Source: Opisthocomus hoazin (Eukaryota > Chordata > Aves > Opisthocomiformes > Opisthocomidae). Taken from it: DNA of 64,000 nt. The translations under genes and the position numbers were made by a program. Of the stretch, positions 13,298 through 27,100 are shown piece by piece. A model generated the notes under the pieces. The model was not told the origin of the DNA, made no database searches, and saw nothing but the letters and a program-made list of their open reading frames with translations. The stretch is taken from assembly GCF_030867145.1 (NCBI RefSeq), contig NC_134420.1, forward strand, positions 7,243,823 through 7,307,822, read 5' to 3'. Numbering within the stretch: the stretch's first letter is position 1; every line of letters starts with the position of its first letter.

Positions 13298-13431
13298 TCA
13301 TCTGGAATTAACACAATGAACAATCTAGGAATTACTACTCATATCTGGAAATGTCTAACATTTCTGGAAACTTATGTTTCCAGAAACAGCTAATGATTCC
13401 TATATTATTCATTGTGCCGATTCCCAGATGA
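13298..13431. repeat. 134-bp imperfect inverted repeat (hairpin-like element)
   Basis: The left arm (13298-13351) aligns with the reverse complement of the right arm (13377-13431) at 42 of 54 positions with one single-base gap, by manual alignment. Nested inside is a perfect 11-bp palindrome: TTTCTGGAAAC (13361-13371), loop TTAT, GTTTCCAGAAA (13376-13386). The left arm repeats the TCTGGAAA core twice (13344-13351, 13362-13369). The architecture resembles a palindromic MITE, or one of the ancient hairpin-type repeats retained as vertebrate non-coding elements. I cannot assign a family. No transposase is nearby and no coding frame spans it. Confidence 0.7.
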
Positions 13432-16400
13432 CTCCCAGCCCCCCAAAAAAAGAAAAGAGAAAAGGCTACTGTCTGCAAGTAATTTGCAAGTAAGCCAAGT
13501 GCAAGCCAGCCAGTTACAATATAGAGCGAAAAATTTCCAAGATTTGTCTCTGGCTCTGCCCTGCCAGAGGCATGGGTAAATTTCCCATCACTTTCAGCAG
13601 GAGTTAGAGAAAATTTGTCTTGAAAATGCAGTCCTCAGTGTCTCTTTCTGTGCATCTTAGTTACTGAGGTAGTTATTTTCTCCATTTATGCTGAAGCAGC
13701 TTTGGATTCCCGATCCCTTTTTATCACTGCAGCAGAAGCAACACCAGCAAATGTCCAGAAACCCTTCTCAGAGGTGTGCTCACATTCTTGAAAGTGAATT
13801 AAGACTAAATCCACCCCTTTCAGAAAACAGAAGGGGAAATAATACTGATGAATGGAATAAGACAAACAGAACATTTTGCAAATAATAGGATTTAAATGAC
13901 TGCCATGGAATTAGTTGTCCTAACTACAATTTATAACTTGCAAGCCTTCCCAAAAGCTCCAGTATAATTCTGATTGCTCACTTTAACTTTTGAAAATAAT
14001 CACTTATGCAAATCCTCTGCACACATTTTCAGGAATACAAGAAACCACCGCAAAACAAGTTTGAGTTTGCAGCCCATAGGCATGCATGACCCCAGGTGGA
14101 CTACTTAAAAAGAAAGGTAAGTTAGTTTCAATAGATGTCTGAGTATGTTTGGGTGAGTGCATCCATCTCAGCAGCTCCTTCTTAGTCCAAATTCTTCAGT
14201 TTTACAAGTAATCCAAAGATTAACAAGCTACCATCCATGATTATTCAGAGAATAATGATAGAGCTTGACCTTATACTTTGTAGGTTGGATCAGTTCAAAT
14301 GTATAATATTCTTTTAAAAATCAGCAACAGAAGAAAATGAGCAAAATGTAGTTCTTTGAAGATAAATACATAAAAACATACAAGAACGTTTAATGGCAAT
14401 GCAGCACGAGTGATGAATCCTCAGAACTGTGCCTGGACGGCAGCCCAACCCCCCCAGCCCCTCTGAAAGCGCCATTTCCTTGGGCAGCGAAGGTCAAGCA
14501 CATCTCAGGATCCTACTCTGCACAAGGTGCTTTGGGAGGCAAGCGTGAAGATCAGTAGAAAATGGTAGAGAGAACCTGTAGGGTTTAATTACCCAGAGAA
14601 ATCTTTGCTGCTATTCCAAGTGTTTTCATTTGTGGAAAACTGCTCTTTCATCAAATTTACGTTCAAATGACTCCAGTGCAACAAGAGCTTAAGAAAACAT
14701 GGGATGTGTCACCCCTATGTGCAGACCTTCTACAAACAGGGAGTACTTTTGAAGTCCAATGCCATACTACTCCAGGAGCATAACCTGCAAAATATATTAC
14801 AAGACAACAGAGTAAGCAGTGATTTAGCAGGTTTGAAGCCAAGGGAGAAATCCCACCTCCCAGCAAAGCTGTGGCACAGTGCCAGGGGCCAGGTTTTACC
14901 CGGAGGTTATTGCTAGTACCTCACACTGTATAACAGGGGAGCCAGAAAGGCGAATATTCATTGCCTTTTTTTTTTTTTCAAGGCAATATTTGTGCCTCTG
15001 AATGTGCCTGCCCTGAGCTATTCGGTAAATGGGGTGAAAGAGGCCACACGCTCCCACTATTCCTTGCTATTCAGCCATTCTGCTGCCACCTGCAGCTGTA
15101 ATGCTGGAAACTTCATTACACAGGCTCTTCCCTGGGAGAAGAGTGGGAGGGGAAGGGGAGGCAAGCCCGTAGTTGTAGACACGCTCCCTCTGCTCCGAAG
15201 GCTGCTGGCACCAGATAATTGGCGCACGTTGCAGCCATTTAACCCGCAGAGGTGTGGGTTGCTCTTGCAGAGAGGATGGGTTGTCCAGCCTTGCCTTCCA
15301 GGCACTTCTCGGTCTCGAATGTACGCTCTTAATTTTCATTTCAGACTGTTTTCACAGCATTGCTTTGGTTTGGTTGAACCTCCTTAAGGCTCTGAGTAGG
15401 AAAGTGTTTTAAACGCTTCCAAAGGTGCCTTGCGCTTTCCAGCACCCTGGCAAGATGGTCCCTAGGGAAAACCAGGTTTATCAGCTGGCACAGGCTCTGG
15501 GAACATAAACCCCGGTGGGATTAAAGCACCAGAACATTTTGGTGAGATTGGTGAGACCAAACGTGGTGTTCAGAGGCCCTGAATGCCAGCAGCAAGGCTG
15601 GGGCTTTCTCATCCGATGCACCCAAGCTGGAAGAGCCGTAACATTTCCTAAACCTAAATTAGCCTGCAAACTTCATGCAGTCCAGCTTCTTTCCATTAAA
15701 GCCGATCGTACATCTTTGCTGTTTGACCATAAATGTGGGAACAGGCGGGTAGTGTTCCTGCAGCTCTGCAGAGCACCCCGTGCACTCTGGTTCAAAGTCA
15801 GACGTTGCAACCGACCACGCTGGGGCTCCAAGTTGAGATGCGGAGACAAGTCCTACCAATGCCCATCGCATCCTTTGCAGAAGGGCCCACAGAGCCACAA
15901 GCAAGTCATCTTGAGCTCTGGTACCTGAGCCATGCCGTTCTGAATAGAAGCCATAAATTGGAGCAGGAACTATAAATTCCCTATCGATATTCTGCACCAG
16001 CCTCAGGCATGGGAGAATAACGCAGTGTTAGGGCTGCTGAATGACTGCTCTGTGTGCACCGAGTCATTAAAAACCTGGGGAACAGTCAACCATGACTGCA
16101 CAAAAATAAATATAGAGCTGACTGTAAATAGCACCCCTTCACCTGCTTCTTCAAGCAGAATTTTCTAAGAATGTTTGTTAAAGGGAATGATTTTTTTTTT
16201 TTTTTAACAGGGACATTTTGGTATAGTTCAATTGAAACCATATGCTTAGTCTTACGCTGTTCAAATACAAAATCAGTCTAGTTTTAACTTTAATACACTG
16301 TTAAAAACACCTAAATAAAAATCTGAGTGAATGTGTTAGGATACAAAAAAGGATATTTTCCAACCACTAAAAAACAGATCTGGGAATACAAGTGAATTCT

Positions 16401-19400
16401 AGTATAAAAGCATGTTTGGGTTTATTCTTTATTTGCTACATTGGGAAAGGTATGGGTGAGAGGAAATTAAACCAGTTAAATCCTAGGACATTTTTTTTTG
16501 TCATTTTCCACCTTCTCTCGCTTTTAGCTGCACAAAGGATACTATTATAAATATTTCAGTTTTCTCCAAGGCAGAGAATAGAAAGGCTAAACCACAGCGG
16601 AGACATGTGCAGTTGGTTAGCCTGAACATGTAGGCTCCCACTCTGAATTCATGAGTAGAGACTTTAAAAGATTGGTGAGAAGAGGAAACTTGACAACTAA
16701 TCAGCATAAAATGTGTCAGGATCTAGCTTTTATTCAGGAATTCATCCTGATTTTAATAGATGAGGTTATGTGTGTATGCCATCCTTCTAAAGGTGGCAAA
16801 ACTGGAAATTTTACAGTCTAAAATCTGCTTAAATTGTTGGGGAACCAACCTAGAGAACAGGCCTGGAGAAATTCAGCTTTCAGAAAATTTACATGTTTTC
16901 GAGACCCTGCCTCGAATGAACAGCGTAGACCACAGCACTGCAAATCCTGAGCAATTGCATCAATGGATTAATCCCATCGGAAATGACATCAGCATGACAT
17001 CAGCATTTCCCCACCAGACTCTCTTAGATTTCTTCCAAGGCTTTAATTCAAATTCTTTTCCAACTCTGCTGGAACAGAACATGTCAGGTTTTAAGCTTTT
17101 TCTGTTTTGTAAGAAAGGGAGAGAAGGAAAGAGGTTAAAAGTTGTGGGGTTTTTTTAAACCCAAAAATAAATCTTATTTTACTCCTAGCAGGTTAGAGGC
17201 AGGGAGAATGTGTTCTCATGAATAATTAGTGAACTATGTTTCTGTAGCATCTGCAAAGTATATGTTTTCACATACAGCCTTTTCACGTTCACGTAGAGCA
17301 TTAAATATAACACAGAAAAGACTGAAAATCGAATCAACATTTTAAGAGCACGATATGCTGTCTCTGTAACTAACCACATTTACAGGAACAGGGAAACTTC
17401 TCCATGTGCTGGCCAGTGATGATGCTTTTTAAAGTGTTTTCATTTCCACCGAGGAAGCGTTGTTATTTCCACTTCAGGAGCCTTGCTGAAGAAACACGAG
17501 CGAAATCCCATTTGGGGTTTGAGGTTTTTAATCAACAGACAGAAACTGCGCTGGTATAACACCAGCAAATATTCATCCCTCTTCATCTCTCTTCTAAGCT
17601 CTGCTCTTCCGAGGAAGCATCCAGCTGCATCAATTCTCTTTTCAAAAATAACCTGAGAACATCCTCAATTTTCTGCCTTGAGCAAACTATATTTACATAA
17701 AACAAACCAGCACCCACTGTCGAGAGGGGCTGTGATAAAATCTCATTCTGTATTTTCCTGCTAAGGTTGAGCTCATTTTGGTTTAGCTAAAGTTGAAGGA
17801 GCTTCAACACTAATTGCATATTCTTCTGAGACAACCAGCCTGACAGACCCTTTCCGTTAGTGGCAGTCACGTTCAGCCTCGTAGCCCACACTTCCTACAG
17901 CTACTTGTGGTTTTTGGGCTCGGTTTGCTGTATTGCTCATCCAAGAGGTGGCAGTGCTAAAGGCCTCCGAGGACTCTGTGCCCAGACACAGCTGCGGTTT
18001 CAGCCTGAAATCTGTGAAGAAGAACAGGGTTATCAGAATCTGTCAGCCTTAAACATAAGCCAACAAAAAAGTTGTTTTCTCTACGGAGTTGTATTTGAGA
18101 AATCTCTCGTTCGGCTGTTCCAATTCTGAGTTAAGCACGCCTTTCTGAGAAATTCGAAGTTTCAGTGTAACCACAGATAAGCATGCTGGTCCTGGAACAT
18201 TCAGTACGGTTCGCACTTCAGCATATTCATTCCTAATTTCTGTTGTATTCCAAAGTTATTCTGAATGAATACCAAGTGCTTTATAAAAGTTTCATTCCAC
18301 AAGTCTTTTCTTATTCTGCAGAATTTCTGATATATTCTTACGGTAATTTTCTTACCAAAAAAAGGCGTTATTCTTTCATGGGCTATTTCACGCCCACCTA
18401 ACTTGATGCCATTTGAGCATTTAGTACCGCACCCTACAATTAGAAATTACACACGCATGCTTTTTAGCCTCATGGTCAAACAAGGTATCTTTATGTAAAG
18501 CTATAGAACAGCTCACAGCAGGAAAACAGCAGCCAGCAGTCAGAAAACAACATTTATACCCTAAAGCCTGTGGGGCCTTTAGGACCATATAACATATATC
18601 TGTTCTCCAAATTAATGGCTATTTACATCTGAAACGTTCTGATGCTGCAAAGTTTACCATGATCTGCGACAGAAATAGCGAGCACATGCGAGCCAAGACG
18701 GGAGATGAAGCACTGCTTGCAGAGGAAGACGATGGAAGCACAGCCCGAAATCCAGCGCCAAGCTGCATGTTTGCCATCAGTTCCCAGGCAAGTTCTGGAC
18801 AAAACTGGAGACTGATTTTGGTGCTGTTGCGTAAGAGGTTATGCCGAGTTCTTTATAGCGCTATAAGCCTAATGCTGTTCAGTAGAAAAATGATGGCTTT
18901 ACCACAGCAGAGTATATCATGCCAAGTATTTGTAAAAAGACAGGATCAGTGTGCCGCTTTATTTTTGTTTCCAGTACTTTTTCCTCGTTTTGTGCAACAG
19001 GAATTTTTAAATGCTTGAGCAGGCACGGAGGGTAAAATACTGTGATGCTGAAATCAATGGGCCTTTTGACAATGCCAGGATTTCAATGCAGGCCTTCATG
19101 GGAGCATGCCACAAGGAGCAGCTGTTTCTTGGATGCATCCCAAAAGCTCCCCAGATATCTGATCTCATACAGCTGCCCCTATGGGTTCCCTGCAGAAGAT
19201 GCAACATTCAGCAGAAAACGGCTTGCCCTCCTTCCTGGTTCTCTCCACTCTGCGTTTCTGGTATTCCTGAGAAATTCCCTTCTGTCCTCCTTCAGTTTTA
19301 TTGCCCTCTGTGCCTTCCAGATAGTGCCAGAAATTACTTTTGAAAACTCGGTGTTGACACTGATTTTTATGTTGTTATTCCAGCCGTTGCTGTGGTGTTC

Positions 19401-21889
19401 CTGCTGCCGTTAACTGCGATGAAAATGTCTGACCCTCCAACCCAGGTCTTGACGGATAAAGGTAATTGTGACTTTCAGTGTGTGTGTCTCAAAAAAAAAA
19501 AATAAAAAAAATCTGATTTTCATTTGTATGCGCTTGGTTTTACAGGCAGTCTAAGGGTATTCATATTAGATTATCTCATTACAGCCTTAAGACTTTTGTC
19601 TTTTAGATGTGATTTTGGAATGAATAATGGCTACTCACGCATGGTATTGTTCTGTCAGCGTGAGCCTACATCTTTTCCATTGTTTCATGCTTTTCAGTGA
19701 AAACTTAGGATTCTGTTGTGTTGGAATCCTGAACCATACAGGTTATTGCCTCGGACCAGGCTGTTGTGCAACTCTCAGCAAGTGCCAGCTTTTACCAAAG
19801 CTTTGCCCACTGAGTCACCAAGGCTGCAGATCCCGTATTGCAGACTTCCTTCAGAAGCAGACATTCCAAGTGGGTTACTTGGGGAGAGACTATTTGGATG
19901 TAAAATTCAAATAAAACTTGGATAATGCACATTGGATTGAAAACAGCAGTGGCCAGGAGTCGGCAGCTGCAGCAGGGAGCAACAGACACCTCTTAGTCCC
20001 TGAAAGTATGAAGAGATGGGGAAAAAGTATTTACTAAGGCTGAATTTTTTACCCGCTGTGGCACTGGTGAAAGCATAACCATGCTGACAAAGCTATAGCT
20101 GAGTGATTTACTGTGCGGTGCTTCCATGAAGAGACCTCAAAAGTGGAGTCCACCACAACCCAAGTGTCAGCCAAACCAGTCAACCGACAGCAACACCAGC
20201 CGGGGTGGAAACTTATGGAGATAAAGTACTATGGCTGGCAGAGAATTGGGAACCAAAGAAAATATTAGGTGAAACAAGAGCATCCTGGGAATAAAATTGC
20301 TTGAAAGATCCCCTGTTGGCAAACACAGACCAAGGACAAATGCCAAGCAGGCTCAGTTGAATAAGCTTTAAACCTTTTATAGAAAGCTGAAGCACAAAAG
20401 CTTAGCCTAATTCAACCTATTTATATGAGTGTTTTTTGAACTTAATTACAAATTTAAAATGTTTCCAAATGTGCAAAGCGTTTCTCTTTGGGTAGCTTGT
20501 CTGGCCTGGGTTCTCCGCAGCGCAAAAGAAGTTGCCTGGACCCTGCAGACATCGCTCACCTTGAGGTGTGCGTGCGCATGGTCCTACCTGACTTGGGGGC
20601 TTGGAGAGACTGCTTTAAAGCAGTGCACCAAGCGAAGGGTTCAGCTGTTACCCTTGCTGTCTCTGGGTTGGGTTTTTGCTGGTTGCCTGACTGGTTGGTT
20701 TATTTTTTGCTCTTAGTGTCTGTTAATCTTACGACCTTCTTCGCTTACGTGAAGCGCTTCCATAGGCTCTACAGTCAGTACTTGGGAACGCTGCTAGCAC
20801 AGGTCATCACGAAGTATTGAAGGCCACGCTGCCAGTGAGAATTTGCATTCAGGACCGCTGTCTCGTATGTGAAAAGGCCCGACCACGTAGTTCGGCCCAT
20901 CACTGAGCTCCCAAGAACCTACCGACCTGCCCACCGGTAGCAGGGGCACCTGGGGAACAGAATCAGCAGCCAGCCACCAAAGCCAGGTATGTGGAGATCC
21001 GGAGCCTCTCAGGGAACTGCAAGTGAAGAAAGGAGATGCTGACGGAGCTCAGCACACGTGAGCTCGAGGAGAGCAGCTGGTCTCTACAGCGGCTGTCTGC
21101 TTCGCGTGTGCCCAGAAACAGGACAGCTTGTGACTGTGGAACGAAGCCACCGTGAGGGAAGGGGCTCGAGACTCTGAGTTTGAAACGTCTAAAGCCATGG
21201 CAGCATGGGAAAGGGTAGAGCCAAAGTGCCCTGAGCCCCATAAGGTTCTCTTCCACAATGCCCGGCGTGACAGTGAAAAAAGCAGAGATACAACATCTTA
21301 CGGCTGGCCTGTTTCCCAACGAAGTTAACCGTAGGCATCATCTTTATTTACACGCAGAAAGTATCAGGATGACAGTTAAAATGTTTACACGAAAGAGGCG
21401 ATATAAAGAGGCATGCAAAACCCTCGTGAACAGCAGTGGAAGTTTTAACTCTGGGTGACTGCAGGATTTGGTATAATCTCTGCTAGCTGGTGATTTTTTC
21501 CATGAAAGAGGACAGATGCTGTGAAAGGGACCGGTAAACTTTACAGACCCTTTCTTTCGGTGATCTCACCTTGACTTAACAACTTAAAAATAGTAAAGAC
21601 AGATATATACTAGTTACGCGCAGGGTTCGACCTTGCTGTAACCCAGCTACTGGATTGTTTCCTGAGAGAAACGCTGAAAATTTTACGTAGTCAGCCCTGC
21701 AGGACGAACTGTATCTGCATTTTCCTCCACCCGTGTTTGGATTTCCCTCCAACGCCGCTGATGTCTTATTTCAGACCAGATTTCACATTTCACCTCCCCG
21801 TCTCTACCCCACCAAGCTTCACTGCGTTGCACCTCGCGCTCAAACCTGCGTGGTTTTCCCTTTCCAGTCTTTTCATCGGTGACAACCGA
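13432..21889. other. Intergenic upstream of FIBIN, no gene recognised
   Basis: About 8.4 kb of AT-rich DNA with no recognisable exon or repeat family. Homopolymer runs occur near 14970-14982, 16192-16205 and 19492-19510. A short direct duplication of ATGACATCAGC lies near 16983-17005. The longest frames (about 110-137 codons, at 15.0-15.9 kb and 16.8-17.2 kb) show no motif and overlap opposite-strand frames. Because it is 5' of FIBIN it could contain limb or brain enhancers, but conservation data would be needed and none is claimed. Confidence 0.5.
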
Positions 21890-22135
21890 CTGGAGTGCGG
21901 CCACGGCGTGTGTCCGGGGCTGCGCGCCGTCCGTCTCCCCGCGCCCCGGGCGTGCTGCGGGACACGCGGAGCTGCGGGGTTGGCAAGGATGGGCAAAGGA
22001 GAAAAGCTGAGCAACCCCGCCCAGGTCTGGGGCTTTTTCGTTCGTTCAGGGGGGAACGGCGCCGGCGGCTCCCTCCGCTCCCGGCGGGGGGCGATGCCCG
22101 GGGGCGGTGCCCGCCGGTGCCCGGGGCGGGGGGGC

Positions 22136-22160
22136 GGCCCGGCCCGGCCCGGCCCGGCCC
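22136..22160. repeat. GGCCC pentamer tandem repeat, 5 units (upstream block)
   Basis: Five perfect GGCCC units, about 40 bases upstream of the TTTAAA box. A second five-unit block lies at 22264-22288. Confidence 0.9.
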
Positions 22161-22201
22161 TGCCCGGGGGCCGCTTCCTCCTCCCGGGAGGCCGCCCGGC
22201 G

Positions 22202-22207
22202 TTTAAA
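22202..22207 (+). promoter_or_regulatory. FIBIN: TATA-like box of FIBIN (candidate)
   Basis: TTTAAA is the only AT-only hexamer in several hundred bases of GC-rich sequence and lies 153 bases upstream of the start codon. It would place transcription initiation near 22230-22240, giving a 5' UTR of about 125 bases that includes the second GGCCC block and the uORF. This is inference from position and composition. Confidence 0.45.
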
Positions 22208-22263
22208 GGCGGCGCGGCGGCGGCCGCCCCCAGAGCTGCGCCGAGCCCCACTCCGCGCTCCCC

Positions 22264-22288
22264 GGCCCGGCCCGGCCCGGCCCGGCCC
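22264..22288. repeat. GGCCC pentamer tandem repeat, 5 units (downstream block)
   Basis: Five perfect GGCCC units in the presumed 5' UTR of FIBIN, matching the unit and copy number of the block at 22136-22160. If transcribed, the block would be a strongly structured GC-rich leader. Confidence 0.9.
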
Positions 22289-22311
22289 GTCCCGCGGCGG
22301 AGCGGAGCCCG

Positions 22312-22347
22312 ATGGGGCGTGGGCAGCGCGGCGCCGCCCGCCCCTAG
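22312..22347 (+). CDS. Upstream mini-ORF of FIBIN (11 codons)
   Basis: ATG at 22312 encodes MGRGQRGAARP followed by TAG at 22345-22347. It is in the same frame as FIBIN and ends 12 bases before the FIBIN ATG. Its start context has C at -3 and G at +4, weaker than the main ATG (A at -3). If transcription starts at the TATA-like box, every FIBIN mRNA would carry this uORF, so leaky scanning or reinitiation could tune FIBIN output. The peptide itself probably has no function. Confidence 0.45.
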   Translation: MGRGQRGAARP

Positions 22348-22992
<645 letters not shown>

Positions 22993-24128
22993 GACCCGCC
23001 GGGACACGGGACCCCCCCCTTCATCCCCCCACCTTCATCACACCGCCGGGGCGAGGGGCTTCGGCCCCGCCGCCAGCCCCCGGGCTCCGTCTGGAAGCGG
23101 CACCGCTCGCTCGAACCCGCCCTGCCATCCTGGAAAAACTTATTTATTGCGTTTGACTTTCCGAAACAAGTAGCGTGTTTCTGTAAACTGGGAGGCTGGA
23201 GGTACGTTTAAAGTTAATATCCCGTATTTAAGAAATCGTATCGTTCGCCCTCGCTTACGGAGCGGAGCGAGCGTTCTCCCTGGCCATCGGCGCGCGTGCC
23301 GCCTGCCGCCGGCGTGGATGGAGCATGGCGGTGGCCAGCCATGGCTTTGAGTGCTTTTGTTGTCGCTGGCCTTCGGGGTGAAACCTCTGGCCCTCTGTTA
23401 ACCTCTATAACCTTTTGTAACGGTATGTATTCTGCGCGCCTTAAACGTTGCTCTGCTGCGTAACTTTGAAGCTGTGATTTCCCTTTGCTGGTTTGAAAGA
23501 CGGGAACTGTTCTGGTGCTCTTCCAGCCTTGCTTATCTGTGACTCTGAGCTATCGCAACCCCAAGAGCCAGCCGAAAAGGCTTATGTCAGACCCTGGGAA
23601 TGCTGATGCAGACTTTTATAGTAAGAAGAAGGAGCCCTAGCAGTGATTGTGGCTTCAGATCCCAAATTTGAGAGCCAGGTTTCTTGGAGCGTGTTCCTAA
23701 AGCAGACAGAAAGGGTTTGTCTGTGCCGGTGCAGTGACATTTCTCGTTGGTGCCTTTGTACTTTTGCTAGCTAAGCTGTTAATAAAATTGTTTGTGCCCC
23801 TAGACAATAGCAAAAGTGCCTAGTGGGAAGGAGGGGGAGGATTGTTTGGGTTTTTTAGACTCCTTGCTATTTAACTGTCAATTTGGGGTAATATGGCTAC
23901 TAGGTTACAGATACTGCAGGCAGAATAATTTTTTTGATGAAAAAAGTTCATATGTTGTTTTAATAAATATTTGAAAGCAATGTTAAAGTACACTTTTTTC
24001 TTTTATTGTTCTGCTTGAGATGCTCTTGATTTAAAACATGCTGTTGTAACATGTCTTTTCAGCAAAAAATTGCAAGTATGTAGATCCTGCCAAATGAAAT
24101 AACTTGCTTTTTAGTGAAAACAAATAAA
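22993..24128 (+). promoter_or_regulatory. FIBIN: FIBIN 3' UTR with candidate poly(A) signals
   Basis: No splice structure is seen after the TGA. AATAAA hexamers lie at 23781-23786, 23962-23967 and 24123-24128, and the sequence changes from GC-rich to AT-rich across this span. Any of the three could end the transcript, and several may be used. The 3' limit is therefore inferred from signals only. Confidence 0.45.
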
Positions 24129-27100
24129 AAATTACAGACTCAAGAAGTAAGCAAGTTTCATTAAAAGCAGTGATACAAAAGGGCACGCAGGGCGGATTTT
24201 CGGGAGTTTGTAAGCTTTTTTAGGAAACTAGCAACCTCATGGCACTGGATCAGAAGCTGCTTGATGCACATTGGAGGTCTGATCTTGCTAACCCTACTCG
24301 CGTTCAGTTATGCTTTGGTCTGCAAACTGTCCAGCTGGTAAGTTCCTCAGCAGTGCGGAGGGTCGATGTTGAGTCACCTGGGACAAGAGGGCTGAAGGCA
24401 CCAGGAGATGTCTGGTGAAGGTACGTGCTTACAGAACCTCTGGACCATCCAAGCAGCTCACTTTCACTGAAGACAGTGAGGTATAGCTCCTAGGAGGATA
24501 CTTCAGATGTCAATTTGTACCTTTAGATCCCCAGTATCTTTGAAGATCTGTATGAAAAACCTGAAACATTTTATTGATGGAGTTCAGTGGAACTACGTGG
24601 TTTTATTTTCGAGTATGCTGTCAAATGAGAAGGTACGACAGGTTCTAGCTCTTCAAATTTAATTTATTTCTGATATTTTCCTTGCCACTGGGGTTTAGAT
24701 GTACCAACACAGGAATGAAAAGAGCCACGTGAGCCACTGCATCTTGTCTGCCCACGATCATGGCAAACCATATTGTGTTTCTGGGGCGGACCAAGCTCTA
24801 AAAGTGCCTCTGGGTTTTGTTCATAGCCAATCTCTCCTTTCTCTCTGACTTTTACCCTTTAGAAGTAGGTGCTAAAGATGTTGTGCAGTTCCATTTGTGC
24901 TCAGATGCTTCTTAAAAGGCATTTTAGTCTCTGCTTAGCCACTTTCTGAGTCACTGGGTATAATGTGAACTGTAAACATCAGTAAAGAAATTAAAATGCC
25001 AGGCAATGATATTTTTATAGCCCTGTAAGAACAGCATTCGAATCCTAATAGAAAAAATAGTAGTAATGGTGTAAAACACATCTTGAATATGCTTGGAGCA
25101 GCCTGGCTATTGTATTTGCAGTAGCAAACCTTTAGTCAAGCTCAAACTATCCCCAAGTACACAGCATACCAAGAGGGTAAATGTTTGCAGAGTGCTCACT
25201 TTTCAAAGCAGGAGATCACGTGACCTGTGGGGATTTACAGCAAAACTCATTCCACTCAATACCCCTGTCTGTAAGTTGTCGTCTAATGAAACAACACCAT
25301 GGCTCTCTAAAACCCACGCTAACATTTTGTATGATAAATATGAGTATTTTGATAAATATCTCTACTGATTTATGTTTCGGCTACGCATAAACATTTTTAT
25401 AGTTGTAACAAAATCAGAATTCTGCTCTGTAATGTTGATCACAAAAAGCTTGAAATGTTGCTTTCAAAAAGAAAATGCGTACATCTGAGTCTGGTCTATG
25501 CGTAAGTTCACATGTTCCGTAAAAAGGGTCAACCTTAATGTGGATTTGATGAGGCCAGTACAAAAGTATTTCAGGACATTTAAATCTACTATAATTTGAT
25601 TGACATAATTTTGGCTGCTCTAAGCAAATGTATATATTAAAGGTATCAATTTTGAGTCAGAGCTGATACATTAAATGCAATAATCTGCAGTGCCTGCAAG
25701 AACTGGGTGTTTAGTGATATCCAGCAGTTTAAAGTTTTAAATTCAAAATAGTTCTTTAAAAATTATGAAAACTATATTGCAGTCTTCATTGCAATCTTAT
25801 TTTTTCCGGTTTTGCTCTTTTATCTGATAAAACTTATTTAATTAGGAGATGAAGATCCTGTGGTTTTATACAGCCTATTTCAAATAGTAAAGGCCTCTTT
25901 ATCATTGAAAACTCAGTAAGGATTGTTAAGCAGAGAGCTTTAAAAGGATGATTGTAGCAGCGATTTTGACCCAATAGCTCCTCCTATTACATCAGTATTG
26001 GGCTTTTTTTCTTTATTTAATGCAGAAGTTCAAAGTTCTTTCTTGTGGTGTTCTGGAGGTTTTCAAAACATATATTGCTTTCTGAATTTATTCAAAAGTT
26101 GATAGTACCAGAAGGCAGGTGACAATGTTTTCTGAATCAAGTAATGCAGCTGAGAGTTGTGGAGAGCTTACTGAAGTTTTCTTTGCCACTCAGCCTGTGA
26201 TTTTTACTCACCAAGAGTCAAAGCAAGGCATTAAGAGACACACCTCCACTCCTCCCCAGGTCGCTTACTTTTGAAGGCAGTGCTCTGCTAGGGACTTTCT
26301 CACGTCTGCTGGTATATGCATGGAGAGGAAGAAGATCAGAGTGTGAATGAGGAGCAAACGGTGCTGTCTCGCATCAGCGCTAGTAAAAGCTTGGGAAAGA
26401 AAAGGCTGTGCTTGCCTTGTGACAATGCTAGGAATTTGGGGGGGGGTGGTGCAGATTGTGGCCTTCTAAATTGCAGCTTCCAAAGTTTCACAGGTTGACC
26501 TAGCCAGGACCATCCTGAGAAACGGAGAAGTCGAAGGGAAGCTTTCGAAAACATGGTAAGCCTCTCAGAAATCCTGTGTGCGCCAAGCTGGGCGTATGAA
26601 CTGTCTGAAGCTAAGTCCTTGTTACAGATTGTCATGTGCTCAGATGCAGGCTGCCAAGACGTATACCTCAGAAGCAAAAAATATGCTTCCCTTAGTCCAT
26701 AGAAGCAACCTGGTGAACTGTAGAGAAAGCGTCAGCTCTTGTTATAATCTTACCTAGAAAACCTGTATTTTCTGGAGTGATTCTGTTGGGTGTGCCTGTT
26801 AGTGTAGGTTTATTCAGATGGGCCTCAAGTTACTTTACCAGCTTCTTGCTCGTGCTTCTCAGATACTGCTTTGGTGATTGGTAAAGAAATTTCCAGCTAA
26901 CACTGAAGTGTTCTTGAGTGAAATGTATTTGATAGCCGTTACTTCTGAAGTAGTCCTGTATATTCAAAATCTGGCATTTTTCTGTCTTTTAAAATGTATT
27001 TTTACTTACAGCCCATTGGGGAATTTATTTTCTATTACTTTGATTTTTGGTGAGCTATTAGCAAAAATTGAACAATTTGTGGGTCCATATTTCATTCTTA

